A stretch of DNA of 64,000 bases from Nymphaea colorata (GCF_008831285.2 NC_045146.1:5282972-5346971); one strand, 5' to 3'. Positions 40,670 to 48,281 are shown, counted from the stretch's first letter. Translations and numbers: made by a program. The notes: generated by a model not told the origin, from the sequence alone.

Positions 40670-43600
40670 CATTTTTAGTTAGCACAGAGCCTTGTTGTTG
40701 ATTGTCCTTGCAGAGGATATATGGCTCCTGAGTACGCAACACGGGGATACTTGACAGAAAAAGCAGATGTTTACAGTTTTGGTGTTGTAGTCTTGGAAAT
40801 TGTGAGTGGCCAAAGCAATACAAGTGGCTTACCTGGGGAGGATTATACTTTTCTATTAGACAGGGTATGTCTCTACTCACTTTCTTATAACTCGTTTAGA
40901 TAATAAATGAGAATGCCACCAAGAGAGCTCTTGAATTGAAACTAAATGCTAACGGATTCCTTTCTTTAGTCCAGTCATCTTAGAGATTGATGCTTTGATT
41001 CTATGATTTTATGCTAGATAATGGACCGTAGAGTCTGGACATCTGAGATGAGATACAAGCAAAACTTGTCTTTTTTTCCTTTATATTTTTTTTTTTGGAA
41101 AATTAGAGTTCATAGACAGATTGCATCTTCTATCTAATTTCAATAACATACCCGCATGCACTTGCTTGCAACTAAAACCGAGCATGGGATCCCTTAGTTT
41201 GAAGATCTGTTGACATTTTCTGGATGCACCTCACATGATGATGCTTGAAATACCCTAGAAACACAAAAGGGCCTTGTGCCTTTTCTTTGTAATCTGCTTG
41301 CCTTTCTGTCTTCAATATTGCATTGCATTGAGAATGTATCCCCAGTTTACTGTACTATCTTATCATTCGTATTAGTTGCAAGATATTTTCCAGACAATTT
41401 CCTTAGCTGGCGTTTTGGCTCTATAATGTAAGTTTTATTGAGAAAATGAAGATGGCTAGTTTTAGTCTTGTATTGAATATCTTAAGAAAGATAAGAAATT
41501 CACAAGTCTCGGTCTCCCCATTACCAGCCATCCTAGTTTGCAGAAGAATTCTCACTGTTCCTTAGATTGATGGACCCACATCGATCCAGTGGTGTCCTCC
41601 ATTTACATTTTTTTTTCCCACCACTCTGCCAGAGTAGACATTTGAGTCCGTTTGGGTTAGGTTGTTGTAGTTGTTAATCATAAATGGGATGTTCCACTAG
41701 TCTTAAATTGGTACTTCGTTTGGACTGCTTTTCTTGAAAATGATGTTATGGCTTAGGCAATCTCGTTTGACAAAATGGAAATCAATCAGTTAGTCTAGTC
41801 TTTGGATCCATTCAAGTAGTATTTTTCCGTCACAAATGTTCAAATAGGTTATCTACCATGACTAGAGACCATTCAGGTTACATGCTTTATTAATATCAAA
41901 CATATACCACATGGATACCATTGTGACACGGGTGCGCCAGATTTGCACCGTATCCGTGTTGACACGTGAGTACGGGTGCAGCTGAGTAGGGCGTTGACCG
42001 CACCGAGTACACCTGACGTCTGACCATTTTCGAATTCGGTCAAAGTTGACCAAATCCAAAATTGTACATGCGCAGGCAGGTAGTCGACCTGGTCGAGGGC
42101 TTCAGAAACCCTCGATTGAGTGTTCCTGTTCTAAAACGGGGTTTTGAAACCCTAAACCTGGTCGAGGGTTCCTGTTCCCTCGACCAAGGTCAAGGGTTCC
42201 TATTTTGAAACCCACGGCTTGGGTCCTCGACCTGCTCAATAGTTGTAGAAACCCTCGACCAGATCGAGGGTTTTTGAAACCCTCAACGAGAGAGAAAGGG
42301 AGAGATGAGGTGAGGAGAAGAGGAAGAACAAGAAGGAGGAGGAGAGATAGAAAGGGACAGAGGTGAGAGAGAAAGAGAGAGAGAGAGAGGTACCTCCTTC
42401 TGTCCTCCATGCTTGCCGTTGCGGCCAGAAAGCGAGATGGAGAGGAGGTGAAGAAGAAAAAGAGGAAGAAGAAGAGAAAGAGAGGGGAGGTTGTGACTTA
42501 CAGTTGCAGCGCGAGAAAAAGAGGAGGTGGGGATGAAGAAGTAAGAAAAGAAGGAGAGTGAGAGCAGGAAGGAGGGAGAAATGAAAAACAAAAAGGGAGA
42601 AACAAAAATGAAACTTGTACGAGTAGAGTCGAGAGTAGAGTCGAGCTTAAACGTTGAGATCATAAAACTGTCGAACTCGCCTCTTTTTATAACTCGAAAT
42701 CGACTCGTTTTATAACTCGAGTTCGAATTTACACTCCAACTCGTTGAGCTTATACGAGCAACTTCGTTGAACATCCTTACTTTCGAACGTTTCTCTTAAC
42801 ACCGTCTTTTACTTTTCATAAAGGGATAATTTTGTCATTCTTGACTCATCATCATAACTACTCCACTTCCTTTCTCGGGCAAATGTCTAGTACTGTCTGT
42901 TCCTTCTTCTATAACACAAATTACATTTAGTGATATTTATTGGTATTTTAGAAGGGGCAAATGTCTAATACTATGTCTGTATACAGTCGTACTCATGCAC
43001 CCAAATTTTTTGAAAATATTTCGTACCTGCACCTATACTGGTACTCATACTCATACCTATGTGACATAAATAGATACATGAATTACTCTCATGTCCGTGT
43101 CCATGCTATACTGGTCTTGCTGGTGAACCTTGTACATCACAAATCAGGTCTAGGTCCAAGTGGAGATCAAATCCATTTTCCCTTTAATTGGATTTTGGAT
43201 TTCATTTTCCCTTTAATCCATTCTTCCGTTTTTATTTAAATTGGGCTTTCTTGGTCATAGGAAAAAATTATATATATATTCTGTAATTCCTTATTGTACC
43301 TTTTGTATTGACAGCCGTTCCTGCACTTGAATGACATAGTATTGAACTACTGGGGTCGTTATGAGTACATTTTGTGACATTTGAATGTCATACTAGATAA
43401 GTAAATCTAGAAATCAGTTTGATAGTAACTGAAAAGTGAATTATTTTTTTGATGATATTGCTAGCTCCAAAAACGAGATGAAAAGAATGTGCCTTTCTAA
43501 TTGCTGTAACATAACACTACAGGCTTATGTGCTGCAAGAAAACGGCAACCTCTTGGAGTTGGTAGACCCCAAATTGGAATCAAACTTTTCCAATGACGAA

Positions 43601-43729
43601 GCAATTGTGATGCTGAATTTGGCTCTTTTGTGTACCTGTCATTCACCTTCTCTTAGGCCCAAAATGTCTGCGATTGTTGATATCCTTGAAGGGCGAAGTT
43701 CAGTTCAGGATGTTCTAAAATTCGAGTAG
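9865..43729 (+). CDS. LRR-malectin receptor-like Ser/Thr kinase (LRR-VIII-2 type), 22 exons, 5' end not found
   Basis: Predicted plasma-membrane receptor kinase: extracellular LRRs and a malectin-like domain, one membrane span, and a cytoplasmic RD-type kinase. Exons: 9865-9936, 10770-10838, 11772-11843, 15168-15239, 15751-15822, 16094-16165, 17022-17093, 17411-17482, 17565-17636, 24576-24644, 24751-24816, 25858-25917, 25994-26032, 36901-36950, 37069-37439, 37515-37710, 37888-38040, 39235-39353, 39958-40168, 40377-40614, 40714-40864, 43523-43729. Each boundary has AG/GT, and the phases I checked join without stop or frameshift into about 857 residues ending in TAG. The run of 72-bp phase-2 LRR exons and the order LRR, malectin, TM, kinase are typical of the group that includes Arabidopsis At1g53430 and At1g07650. 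Family members are usually about 950-1030 residues, so roughly 100-150 N-terminal residues (signal peptide, LRR cap) are missing from this model. Introns carry several antisense Copia elements. The ligand is unknown. Confidence 0.9.
9901..10037 (+). repeat. Imperfect tandem duplication covering exon end and splice donor
   Basis: Copy 1 (about 9901-9970) includes the end of the first LRR exon and its donor 'ttgtaag'. Copy 2 (about 9975-10037) repeats 'gaagagttgaacaagctgag', a donor-like 'ttgtaag' and the following intronic 'ttcctcagttcaataaatta'. Copy 2 has lost a few bases within the coding part. Confidence 0.85.
12743..12774. repeat. (CA)n microsatellite
   Basis: About 16 CA dinucleotides in the intron between LRR exons at 11772 and 15168. 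Confidence 0.95.
13378..13422. repeat. G21 homopolymer followed by (AG)n
   Basis: Twenty-one consecutive G (13378-13398) run into about 12 AG repeats inside the left LTR of Copia B. The right LTR has only the AG part (about 14277-14302), so the G run arose after insertion. Confidence 0.95.
13600..14079 (-). pseudogene. pol: RNase H end of pol in Copia B
   Basis: A 159-codon minus-strand frame contains Copia RNase H motifs: [58 protein letters not shown] and [14 protein letters not shown]. It terminates just before the polypurine tract. The sequence between TTG and KKQ is shortened relative to other copies here ('GFCVFVGxNLISWRS' is missing). It is non-functional because the rest of pol is absent. 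Confidence 0.85.
18071..20927 (-). pseudogene. pol: Integrase, RT and RNase H of Copia C (degenerate)
   Basis: From right to left: GAG-pre-integrase ([15 protein letters not shown]) and integrase start at 20589-20927; integrase pieces at 20331-20552 and 20055-20330 ([18 protein letters not shown]); RT pieces at 19130-19704 ([29 protein letters not shown]) and 18675-18884; and RT end plus RNase H at 18071-18718 ([54 protein letters not shown]). The final codons continue in another frame to about 17990. Multiple frameshifts; not functional. Confidence 0.85.
20882..21930. mobile_element. Non-autonomous DNA transposon inside Copia C
   Basis: The ends are inverted: CTATGTCACATAGGTAC at left and the complement of CTATGTCACCATGGTAC at right (14 of 17 match). 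It is flanked by 8-bp gctaacca (20874-20881) and gttaaccg (21931-21938), 6 of 8 identical. Removing it rejoins the Copia C reading frame near the protease/pre-integrase junction (ALMMAV before, [10 protein letters not shown] after). There is no transposase. The 8-bp duplication suggests hAT-like mobilisation; a 9-bp Mutator-like alternative is not excluded. Confidence 0.7.
22140..23308 (-). pseudogene. gag-pro: Gag and protease of Copia C (degenerate)
   Basis: A start-like [14 protein letters not shown] lies at 23308. A gag segment with [16 protein letters not shown] and [15 protein letters not shown] is at 22809-23000. The zinc knuckle [15 protein letters not shown] is near 22540-22580, where the final Cys position of the usual CCHC is Tyr. 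A protease-like [11 protein letters not shown] is near 22260-22310 (Asn in place of Ser after the catalytic Asp). Several in-frame stops and shifts make it a pseudogene. Confidence 0.8.
24576..36950 (+). CDS. LRR exon block 2 and post-LRR linker of the receptor kinase
   Basis: Exons 24576-24644 ([18 protein letters not shown]), 24751-24816 ([15 protein letters not shown]), 25858-25917 ([20 protein letters not shown]), 25994-26032 ([12 protein letters not shown]) and 36901-36950 ([16 protein letters not shown]) finish the LRR solenoid. They lead into the Cys-containing linker that precedes the malectin domain in this family. All are in phase with their neighbours. The intron between 26032 and 36901 is 10.9 kb long because of the nested Copia D complex; without D it would be only about 160 bp. 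Confidence 0.9.
24645..25857. other. Short LRR introns; one of about 1 kb with no recognised element
   Basis: Intron 24817-25857 contains a (AT)n run near 25271-25288 and AT-rich sequence with related inverted segments around 25370-25480 ('aatttaaaaattcatcactaaaaaaagctac' on one side and a matching complement on the other), hinting at a decayed MITE. No coding content. Confidence 0.35.
26326..26928 (-). pseudogene. pol: RNase H end of pol in Copia D
   Basis: Minus-strand RNase H motifs: [38 protein letters not shown] and [10 protein letters not shown] (26489-26689), with surrounding stops. It ends at the polypurine tract next to the left LTR. At its 5' side the KLSQFMEKP segment is cut at 26928, where Copia E begins. 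Confidence 0.8.
27240..30094 (-). pseudogene. pol: Protease, integrase, RT and RNase H of Copia E (degenerate)
   Basis: Protease C-terminal text ([20 protein letters not shown]) is at 29909-30094. GAG-pre-integrase ([15 protein letters not shown] with CDACQVGKH) is at 29556-29774. The integrase core ([20 protein letters not shown]) is at 29075-29482. The [11 protein letters not shown] motif is at 27806-28051, and RNase H ([35 protein letters not shown]) is at 27240-27443. Frames are broken between these parts. Confidence 0.85.
30107..31193 (-). pseudogene. gag: Gag and start of protease in Copia E
   Basis: Starts at 31193 with [13 protein letters not shown] and contains [21 protein letters not shown] run of A residues causes one frameshift near 31050. 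The main 262-codon frame (30107-30895) then carries the gag core, a zinc knuckle [14 protein letters not shown] and, at its end, the protease catalytic motif [11 protein letters not shown]. It is one of the longer preserved frames among the elements here. Confidence 0.85.
32080..32326 (-). pseudogene. pol: RT fragment of Copia D between elements E and F
   Basis: Frame 32121-32309 reads [12 protein letters not shown]...[22 protein letters not shown], the RT segment preceding RPDIxFxVNKLSQF in Copia. It is the part of D upstream of the E insertion. About 100 bp between it and the E LTR is AT-rich with a short (TA)n and is not coding. Confidence 0.7.
32327..32650 (-). mobile_element. LTR-like sequence related to the Copia D LTR
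   Basis: Begins TGTTCCGTGAG and contains 'aaccctaatctttgattaaaagagattaaggag' and 'aaaaattacatatggttcc', resembling the D LTR in layout. No primer-binding site or polypurine tract flanks it. It could be a solo LTR or the remnant of another partial element. Confidence 0.45.
32651..34157 (-). mobile_element. pol: Partial Copia F: LTR, polypurine tract, RNase H and RT
   Basis: An LTR of about 190 bp (32651-32840) is followed by polypurine tract complement 'ctccccctcaagctgg' at 32842. RNase H pieces follow at about 32860-33350 (with a [20 protein letters not shown] stretch), then RT at 33552-33806 and 33819-34037. In these the YxDD box reads YSDD rather than YVDD ([16 protein letters not shown]), and [13 protein letters not shown] and [16 protein letters not shown] are visible. 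The 5' part is missing: coding text stops in [18 protein letters not shown] at about 34157, where a DNA repeat begins. It represents a second Copia 3' end within D. Confidence 0.7.
34158..35334. mobile_element. Copy of the CTATGTCAC-ended DNA repeat family inside Copia D
   Basis: The left end 'ctctgtcacacaggtactcc' and right end 'cctatacctatgtgacatag' are degenerate inverted versions of the termini at 20882-21930. No matching target duplication flanks it. Host Copia sequence jumps from RT on the left to gag on the right, so a deletion accompanied or followed insertion. The interior holds GC-rich 'ggcgagcagcgacgg' repeats near 34440-34510 and AT microsatellites near 35180-35250; no transposase. 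Confidence 0.6.
35335..36640 (-). pseudogene. gag: Gag and leader of Copia D
   Basis: On the minus strand a gag-like stretch with many stops is readable between about 35700 and 35345, including [20 protein letters not shown] and EIFKLQQGD. The remaining 0.9 kb to the primer-binding site remnant is leader with no long frame. Strongly decayed. Confidence 0.6.
37069..37710 (+). CDS. Malectin-like domain exons of the receptor kinase
   Basis: Two exons (37069-37439 and 37515-37710, separated by a 75-bp intron) encode about 190 residues. They begin [20 protein letters not shown], contain the typical [19 protein letters not shown] stretch and [10 protein letters not shown], and continue with [20 protein letters not shown] and [14 protein letters not shown]. 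This matches the malectin-like fold found between the LRRs and the membrane span in LRR-VIII-2 kinases. Several N-x-S/T sites are visible (NVT, NAT). The fold is related to carbohydrate-binding malectin; the ligand of this protein cannot be read from sequence. Confidence 0.92.
37888..38040 (+). CDS. Transmembrane exon of the receptor kinase
   Basis: A 153-bp exon. After a short polar stem ([14 protein letters not shown]) comes an uninterrupted hydrophobic run of about 23 residues rich in Ile, Val and Leu (starting [12 protein letters not shown]), followed by the basic-polar sequence KGYLG. This is a single-pass type I membrane span placing the kinase in the cytosol. It is in phase with the malectin exon before it and the juxtamembrane/kinase exon at 39235. 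Confidence 0.9.
38041..39234. other. Intron between transmembrane and kinase exons
   Basis: A 1.2-kb intron with a CT microsatellite followed by CG/TG text near 38395-38450. No transposon or gene recognised. Confidence 0.6.
39235..40864 (+). CDS. Protein kinase domain exons of the receptor kinase
   Basis: Four exons (39235-39353, 39958-40168, 40377-40614, 40714-40864). Visible kinase landmarks are the Gly-rich loop [11 protein letters not shown], the ATP-binding Lys in VAVKQL, the helix-C Glu in NEIGVIS, the catalytic loop [11 protein letters not shown], the metal-binding DFG in SDFGLAKL, the activation segment ending in GYMAPEYA, and [17 protein letters not shown]. The Arg before the catalytic Asp makes it an RD kinase. 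No essential residue is missing, so it is predicted to be catalytically active. A (CT)n run at about 40636-40663 lies in the short intron before the APE exon. Confidence 0.93.
40865..41921. other. Left part of last receptor-kinase intron
   Basis: Plain AT-rich intronic DNA with T-runs; no feature recognised. Confidence 0.5.
41922..43067. mobile_element. Repeat of the CTATGTCAC-ended family in the last intron
   Basis: The right end 'tcatacctatgtgacata' matches the right end of the 34158-35334 copy ('tatacctatgtgacatag'), preceded in both by 'aaatttttt/gttttttaaaaat' and tandem 'gtacc..tac' text. The left part starts near 'gtgacacgggtgcgcc'. The interior has a purine-rich block (42285-42560) and many 'ccctcgacc/tggtcgaggg' copies between about 42085 and 42290. 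Boundaries are approximate; no target duplication established. Confidence 0.5.
42085..42290. repeat. Cluster of 'ggtcgagggtt' short repeats, direct and inverted
   Basis: The motif cctggtcgagggtt or its complement aaccctcgac recurs about eight times in 200 bp, giving strong potential for hairpins. It lies within the intronic repeat of the receptor kinase. Confidence 0.75.
43523..43729 (+). CDS. Terminal kinase exon and stop codon
   Basis: Acceptor 'cactacag' precedes [18 protein letters not shown]. The exon contains the end of the kinase C-lobe ([20 protein letters not shown]) with the conserved Arg near the end of subdomain XI. It stops at TAG (43727-43729) after only about 14 residues beyond the SAIVDILEG helix. 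Many relatives have a longer Ser-rich C-terminal tail, so this tail looks short. A 2.66-kb intron with repeat DNA precedes it. A polyadenylation-like AATAAA follows at 43839-43844. Confidence 0.88.
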   Translation, partial: AYVLQENGNLLELVDPKLESNFSNDEAIVMLNLALLCTCHSPSLRPKMSAIVDILEGRSSVQDVLKFE

Positions 43730-44050
43730 CAGCATTTATGAGTGGAGCTTTCTCAAGTGCAAATGTTCACTCTTCTAAGTGCAAGAACTCCAATGTAAAG
43801 TGCTAGCTTAAGATGTGTTAGGTCAAGCTTAAGAGTTTAATAAAACTTGCTTTAGCTTAATAGGGGTTTGCGTTTGTCCTGATGACACTTGTTCGTTGTT
43901 CTAGCCATGCTCGATCTATGTTGTGTGTATTATTATAAAGGCCATACAGTCACTGGCAAAGCCTATTGTTTTGTCTTTCATTAATGTACTCTTATGTAAT
44001 CCTTGTATTTTGTGTTGTAACGATTAAATAGAATTAGGGCATGCCCAAGA
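43730..44050 (+). terminator. Probable 3' UTR and poly(A) signal region of the receptor kinase
   Basis: Directly downstream of the stop codon lies T-rich sequence with AATAAA at 43839-43844. The true cleavage site is not determinable here. Confidence 0.4.
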
Positions 44051-45356
44051 CCGTGCTGCTGCCATGGTATTGTCTTCTATTTCTTGGATTCTGTCTGTCT
44101 AGCTTTTCATTTGTTATGACGATTAAACCGATAATTGGCTTTAATATGACCCTAATTTGGAATACAAAACAAGTGGGAACATTTTAATGTTCATGTTCTC
44201 ATGTGCTTGGTGGCATATTGGAAGTAGGGTGGGTGCTTCAGCCCGAGATCTGCTCCTGCCGTGGCTCCTTGTTCCTTGAAGTTTTGGGTCAATAGCAAAA
44301 AACCCCTAACCTTTTGATGGTCATTTACAACTGACCACATTTGGGACTGTTTCCAACGAAAACCCTTACGTGAAAAACAAATTTACTGAAGTACCCATTA
44401 AAGGTTAATGAAAGGACCCACGACCTTTTTTTTGGAACAGAAAAAGAGAGATTTTTTTTTCTTCCGACCCTCTCTATCTCATCTCATTTTTCGGCTACCT
44501 CTTTTAGAAATCTCTCGCTTAATTTTCCGGCACCCATTTCCAGCCGTCTCTCTCTCTCTGGTTTTATGGTAAGGCGTGCTGGTTCAACTTTGGAATTTTT
44601 GGCGTGGCGGAGCAGCAAAGAAAAAACTTCTAGAAATGATGCAGTAATGGGCGGGGAATGCCACGTTATACGATAACCTTTCGTTTGAGAGATGACTGTC
44701 CTTGTCGGTTGCATTTTTCTGCTGTTACGTGTTGTTATTGTGAATGCTTCTTAAATTGAAGCATCTTAGTGCACAATGTTTGCTCGTGGAATATCATTTT
44801 TGTGGCAGACGCTCATTGCCAGCGCCTTCATTTGTTTGTTGAAATGCCCACAAAAGCATTCAGTAAGTAACAGTCTTTATGGTTGTATACGTAGCTTGTC
44901 ATGTGTTCACTGTGACATAGTTTGCAGGTAGAGGGAGAGAGAGCGAGAGATTATTAAATCATTGATCTGAATAACAAAATTATAGCAAAAGGATATATAC
45001 ATAATCTAAAAAATTGTAGTGGTGGCTTCAGTATAGAAATGTCCACAAGAGGCCTTCCAAAAAGATCCTGTATTATCAGGCCAATGTGTTGCAATACCTT
45101 AACCAACATGCCAAAACTAAGTCACTAACCTATTGCAAATTTGTAATTGAAAATTTCAGCACAAAAAACGTAAAAGCCAGAGGGAAGACACGACAAGATA
45201 GATGGCTTTTTGGGATCTTACAAGCAGTACATTGTTGGCTGAACGAAGAAAAATCCACTAGAATTCAAATTGGAAGGAGAAAAAGGACAACGTAGGTTAG
45301 CTTTTAGAGGTCGCCATTAGAATTTTTAATAAGAAAATAGGAAAAAAACAAGTTTA
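44051..45356. other. Intergenic DNA downstream of the receptor kinase
   Basis: No convincing gene. A minus-strand 76-codon frame (44484-44714) and a + strand 69-codon frame (45086-45295) have no recognisable motifs and no supporting signals. Confidence 0.4.
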
Positions 45357-45465
45357 CTATAAAGGTTGGTAATGGCATTTGAGATTCTTAGAGCTAGCCG
45401 GTGGAGGTCCCTCCCACAACCTGGCATGTCTTCTCCGAGCAACAGCTTCAATTAGTCTCTCTTCC
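45357..45465 (-). CDS. Possible terminal exon of an unidentified minus-strand gene
   Basis: A minus-strand segment reads NIDEEERLIEAVARRRHARL followed by WEGPPPASSKNLKCHYQPL and a stop (45357-45359). It begins directly after a pyrimidine-rich tract and AG acceptor (tttcattttccaag). Composition is charged and protein-like, unlike nearby random frames. I do not recognise the family. A second candidate exon lies at about 45855-45957 on the same strand. It could also be a decayed gene fragment. Confidence 0.4.
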
Positions 45466-45550
45466 TCATCAATGTTTCTTGGAAAATGAAAGGAAAATAA
45501 TAAGGACTAAGCTTCAGTAAGCTCTTGAACCTTGAACTGTGACCTGTACT

Positions 45551-45792
45551 TTATGTCACCAGAATGCAGGGTGCTGGTGCTGGTGCGATCCATCTCAAAT
45601 AATTATGGTGCGGCGAGGATATTTATTATTATTATTATTAAATTATTATTTTAATATATTAATAATATCAAATTTGATAAAAAAAAACTGAAATCAATAG
45701 GGTGCGGGTTGGGTGCGAATCTGGGTCGCACCAGCACCCGCATCGCGTCGACGCGGGTGCGTCACCAGGGTTGCCGCACCCTGGTGACATAG
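45551..45792. mobile_element. 242-bp MITE with 8-bp target duplication CCTGTACT
   Basis: The termini TTATGTCACCAG..CAGGGTGC and the complement of CTATGTCACCAGGGTGC are inverted repeats. The perfect 8-bp direct repeat cctgtact flanks it (45543-45550 and 45793-45800). The centre is AT-rich (tattattatt...). The ends match the first bases of the larger elements at 20882 and 34158, so it appears to be a miniature member of that family. An 8-bp duplication is usual for hAT elements. Confidence 0.85.
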
Positions 45793-45854
45793 CCTGTACT
45801 AACACAATCATTGGCTGAAAAGCTAATGCCGAAACTTGCATCTCTATTCTAGAA

Positions 45855-46075
45855 TTTTCTCGCGGCCAAGAAACTCAAATAACGAAAAATCATCCTGAAA
45901 GTGTAGCCGAAGTTCGTGGGAGCTTTCAAAAAAACCCTTGGGTGCCATCTCATACTGTAATAGCTTGACACTCAACTCTCATAAGTAGGAAGGACAAAGA
46001 GACGTAATAAGTAGCAATCACATCGTTCCTAACCTGCTGAAGATAAGTTGCACCATGTCACCGTCACAAGCGAGA
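45855..46075 (-). CDS. Possible upstream exons of the unidentified minus-strand gene
   Basis: On the minus strand, HGATYLQQ ends at a GTTAGG donor-like site (about 46040). After an acceptor 'attacag' the frame continues YEMAPKGFFESSHELRLHFQ then DDFSLFEFLGRE (about 45957 down to 45860), phase-compatible with it. The next splice donor is not obvious and a TAG follows shortly. With the 45357-45465 segment this could be a small host gene or pseudogene. Unrecognised; low confidence. Confidence 0.3.
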
Positions 46076-46589
46076 TATCTTGTAATTGCGAGCTGATACA
46101 TGATTATCTTCAGCTTGTTCAGATATTACAATATATACTTCTGAAGAAAGTCTATGGATCTTGACTCATAACATGAGCTGGAACACATGTCTGTGCAATA
46201 TAGAGCATTTGATATGTGCGTAGAGATTACCTTTGCAGCAATTTCCAACAAGAATGAAGTCTCGCATTAGAATGCCATGAATATGTTTTGATTGATTAAA
46301 TAATTTAAAAAATGTCTGAGTTCCTATTTAGGAATGCTGTCAAGTTCACATATTGTACTTGTTGTTTAGTTTGATGTCTATCTTATCTATAAGTGATGAC
46401 TCTACTTTTTCCTCCTGCATCACACACACGCACACAGATATATATATATATACTTTTACTAAACGCCTCCCTTTGGCTTGCCAACATATGATTCTGCCCT
46501 AACCCTAATTACAAGGTCTATAAAGGGTCCCCTTGCTATTGGATCTATCTCCCATGACTCAGCGCCCCAACACCAAACTAGTTGGAAGC

Positions 46590-48240
46590 TTAGTGTATTC
46601 TTCTTATTAATGGATATATTGCACCAACTATACTCCCCCTACGTGCCAAAGTTTCACCTCGTCCTCCAGGGCGAGAACCCCGAGAAATCAATGTTATAGT
46701 ACAACTTTCCCATGTTGGCACATCTACCTCTTTACTGATCCATTTCACAAGCCATTTAGTTTGCAACCGTATGTCATTTTGCAACCCCTCCACTGATCTA
46801 GTATTTTGAAGGGCTTAGGCACCCTAGGGTCCCCTGAATTGGATAATGGAATATATGTGGTACCTTTTGCTCTTGTCCTTTGTATGCCTTAGGTCTAGAT
46901 ACATGAAAGATAGGGTGAATTGTTGGCCTTGGTGGCAGCTTCAACTCATAGGCAATAGGGATTTAGAGCTTTCAAAACCCTAAAGGGCCCATACTATTGT
47001 GGTAATAGTTTGTTTCTTCCTCTGTGTCGGCATCCTTTCAACGTTGGTAACCATTTAAGTAACGCAAATTCCCCAATCTGAAATGTGTGCTCTGTTTTTT
47101 TTATTTTTATTTTTTAATTGTAAGTCTGCCTCAAGATTTTTACCCTTGCGAAGATTCTCCTCTAAATACTCTTAGATTTCATTGTGGCTGTGAAGCTTCC
47201 TGTCAACTTCCTCACCTGTTGCACTGCTTACTTTTGTATTTCGTGAGTGTTAAAGTTGGCCTTCCATATAAGCACCAGTGGAGCCAGAATGTTTAGGTTA
47301 ATGGCCACTATTTGAAAAGTTTTTTTGCTTTAAGGGGCACTAATATATAAAAATTAACAAATAGTTGAGAGCACATTTATAGAAATAAAGGAGATTTGAT
47401 GGGCTGCCCCCATGTAGCTCCGCTACTACATATAAGTGAAATATTGTACGAGTACTTTCCCCAGTCAGTATATCTGACCCAATTATATGGTTGATCCCCT
47501 CCAAAACATCAAAGGTAGGTTTCTGAGTCCATCCATTGTAGAGGGTAGGTTGAATTCTTATGCAACTTCGTTCTCAGAGGTTGAAGTGGCCAACAAAAGG
47601 AACTTAGGCAAACTGTGTCTGGATTGCTGACATGCAATTTTCCCATGTGTGAGTGAAAGGCCTTTGCCATTGTTTTAGCAGTATAAGGATGACTCAAGGG
47701 GTCAAAATGGGTATGTTTAAATAGTCAGTCCACCATTACTAGACAAACTATTTTCTCCTGTGATTTAAGTAACCTTTGATAAAGTCTCAAGAAATGTCTT
47801 CTCAGATCCAGTGTTGAATGATTAGAGGTTACAACAGCCCAGGTGGATTAATGGCTTCATATATGTTTTACTTGGCATGTTGGGCATTTTTTATAAATTG
47901 CTCCATACTGTGCCACTGCCTTTTCCCAAAAAGGTTAGAATTTAGGTGGCAAACTAACAGCTCTACTCTGCCATATCTACCTTCCAGTGAACTATGAAAG
48001 TGCTCTGACAATGGTGGGATAAGCAACGAGTCACTTGGAAGGTAGATGCATCCGTTGTAGCATAATGCCTAGTCCTTTTCCCACCAGCATGACCATGCAG
48101 ATGGTCCTTTTTTTTTCGTTATTGTCTTATCCTTTGAAGTGGAGCAGGTTCTTCATACTCCTTGGCTAATTGCTTCCATATTTTAAAGGTCAGCAAATTC
48201 TATGCACACCACTGTCTTGTGCAAACCATCTCTTGTCATG
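46590..48240 (-). pseudogene. pol: Ty3/Gypsy (chromovirus-like) integrase and chromodomain remnant
   Basis: Many frameshifts, but recognisable pieces run right to left on the minus strand. Integrase-core text (HPYTAKTMAKAFHSH) is near 47640-47700. The integrase C-terminal region (FQIGEFALLKWLPTLKG, then NKLLPQ and YGPFRVL) is near 46975-47090. A chromodomain-like tail (QTKWLVKWISKEVDVPTWES) lies within 46590-46793. The Gypsy order IN core, GPY/F-like, chromodomain is preserved. An 'agtggagcc...gctccgct' inverted pair at about 47275-47427 may mark a small hAT-like insertion. This is the only Ty3/Gypsy coding relic seen in the window. Confidence 0.65.
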
Positions 48241-48281
48241 ATAATGCGTCTGCCACTTTGTAATCAGTTCCTCTTCCCAAA

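Noticed and set aside
44484-44714. 76-codon minus-strand frame downstream of the receptor kinase
   Set aside because: No family resemblance and no promoter, splice or codon-bias support visible.
47275-47427. Small hAT-like element with 'agtggagcc' and 'gctccgct' ends
   Set aside because: The ends only loosely match and no 8-bp duplication was found, so it is mentioned only within the Gypsy relic.
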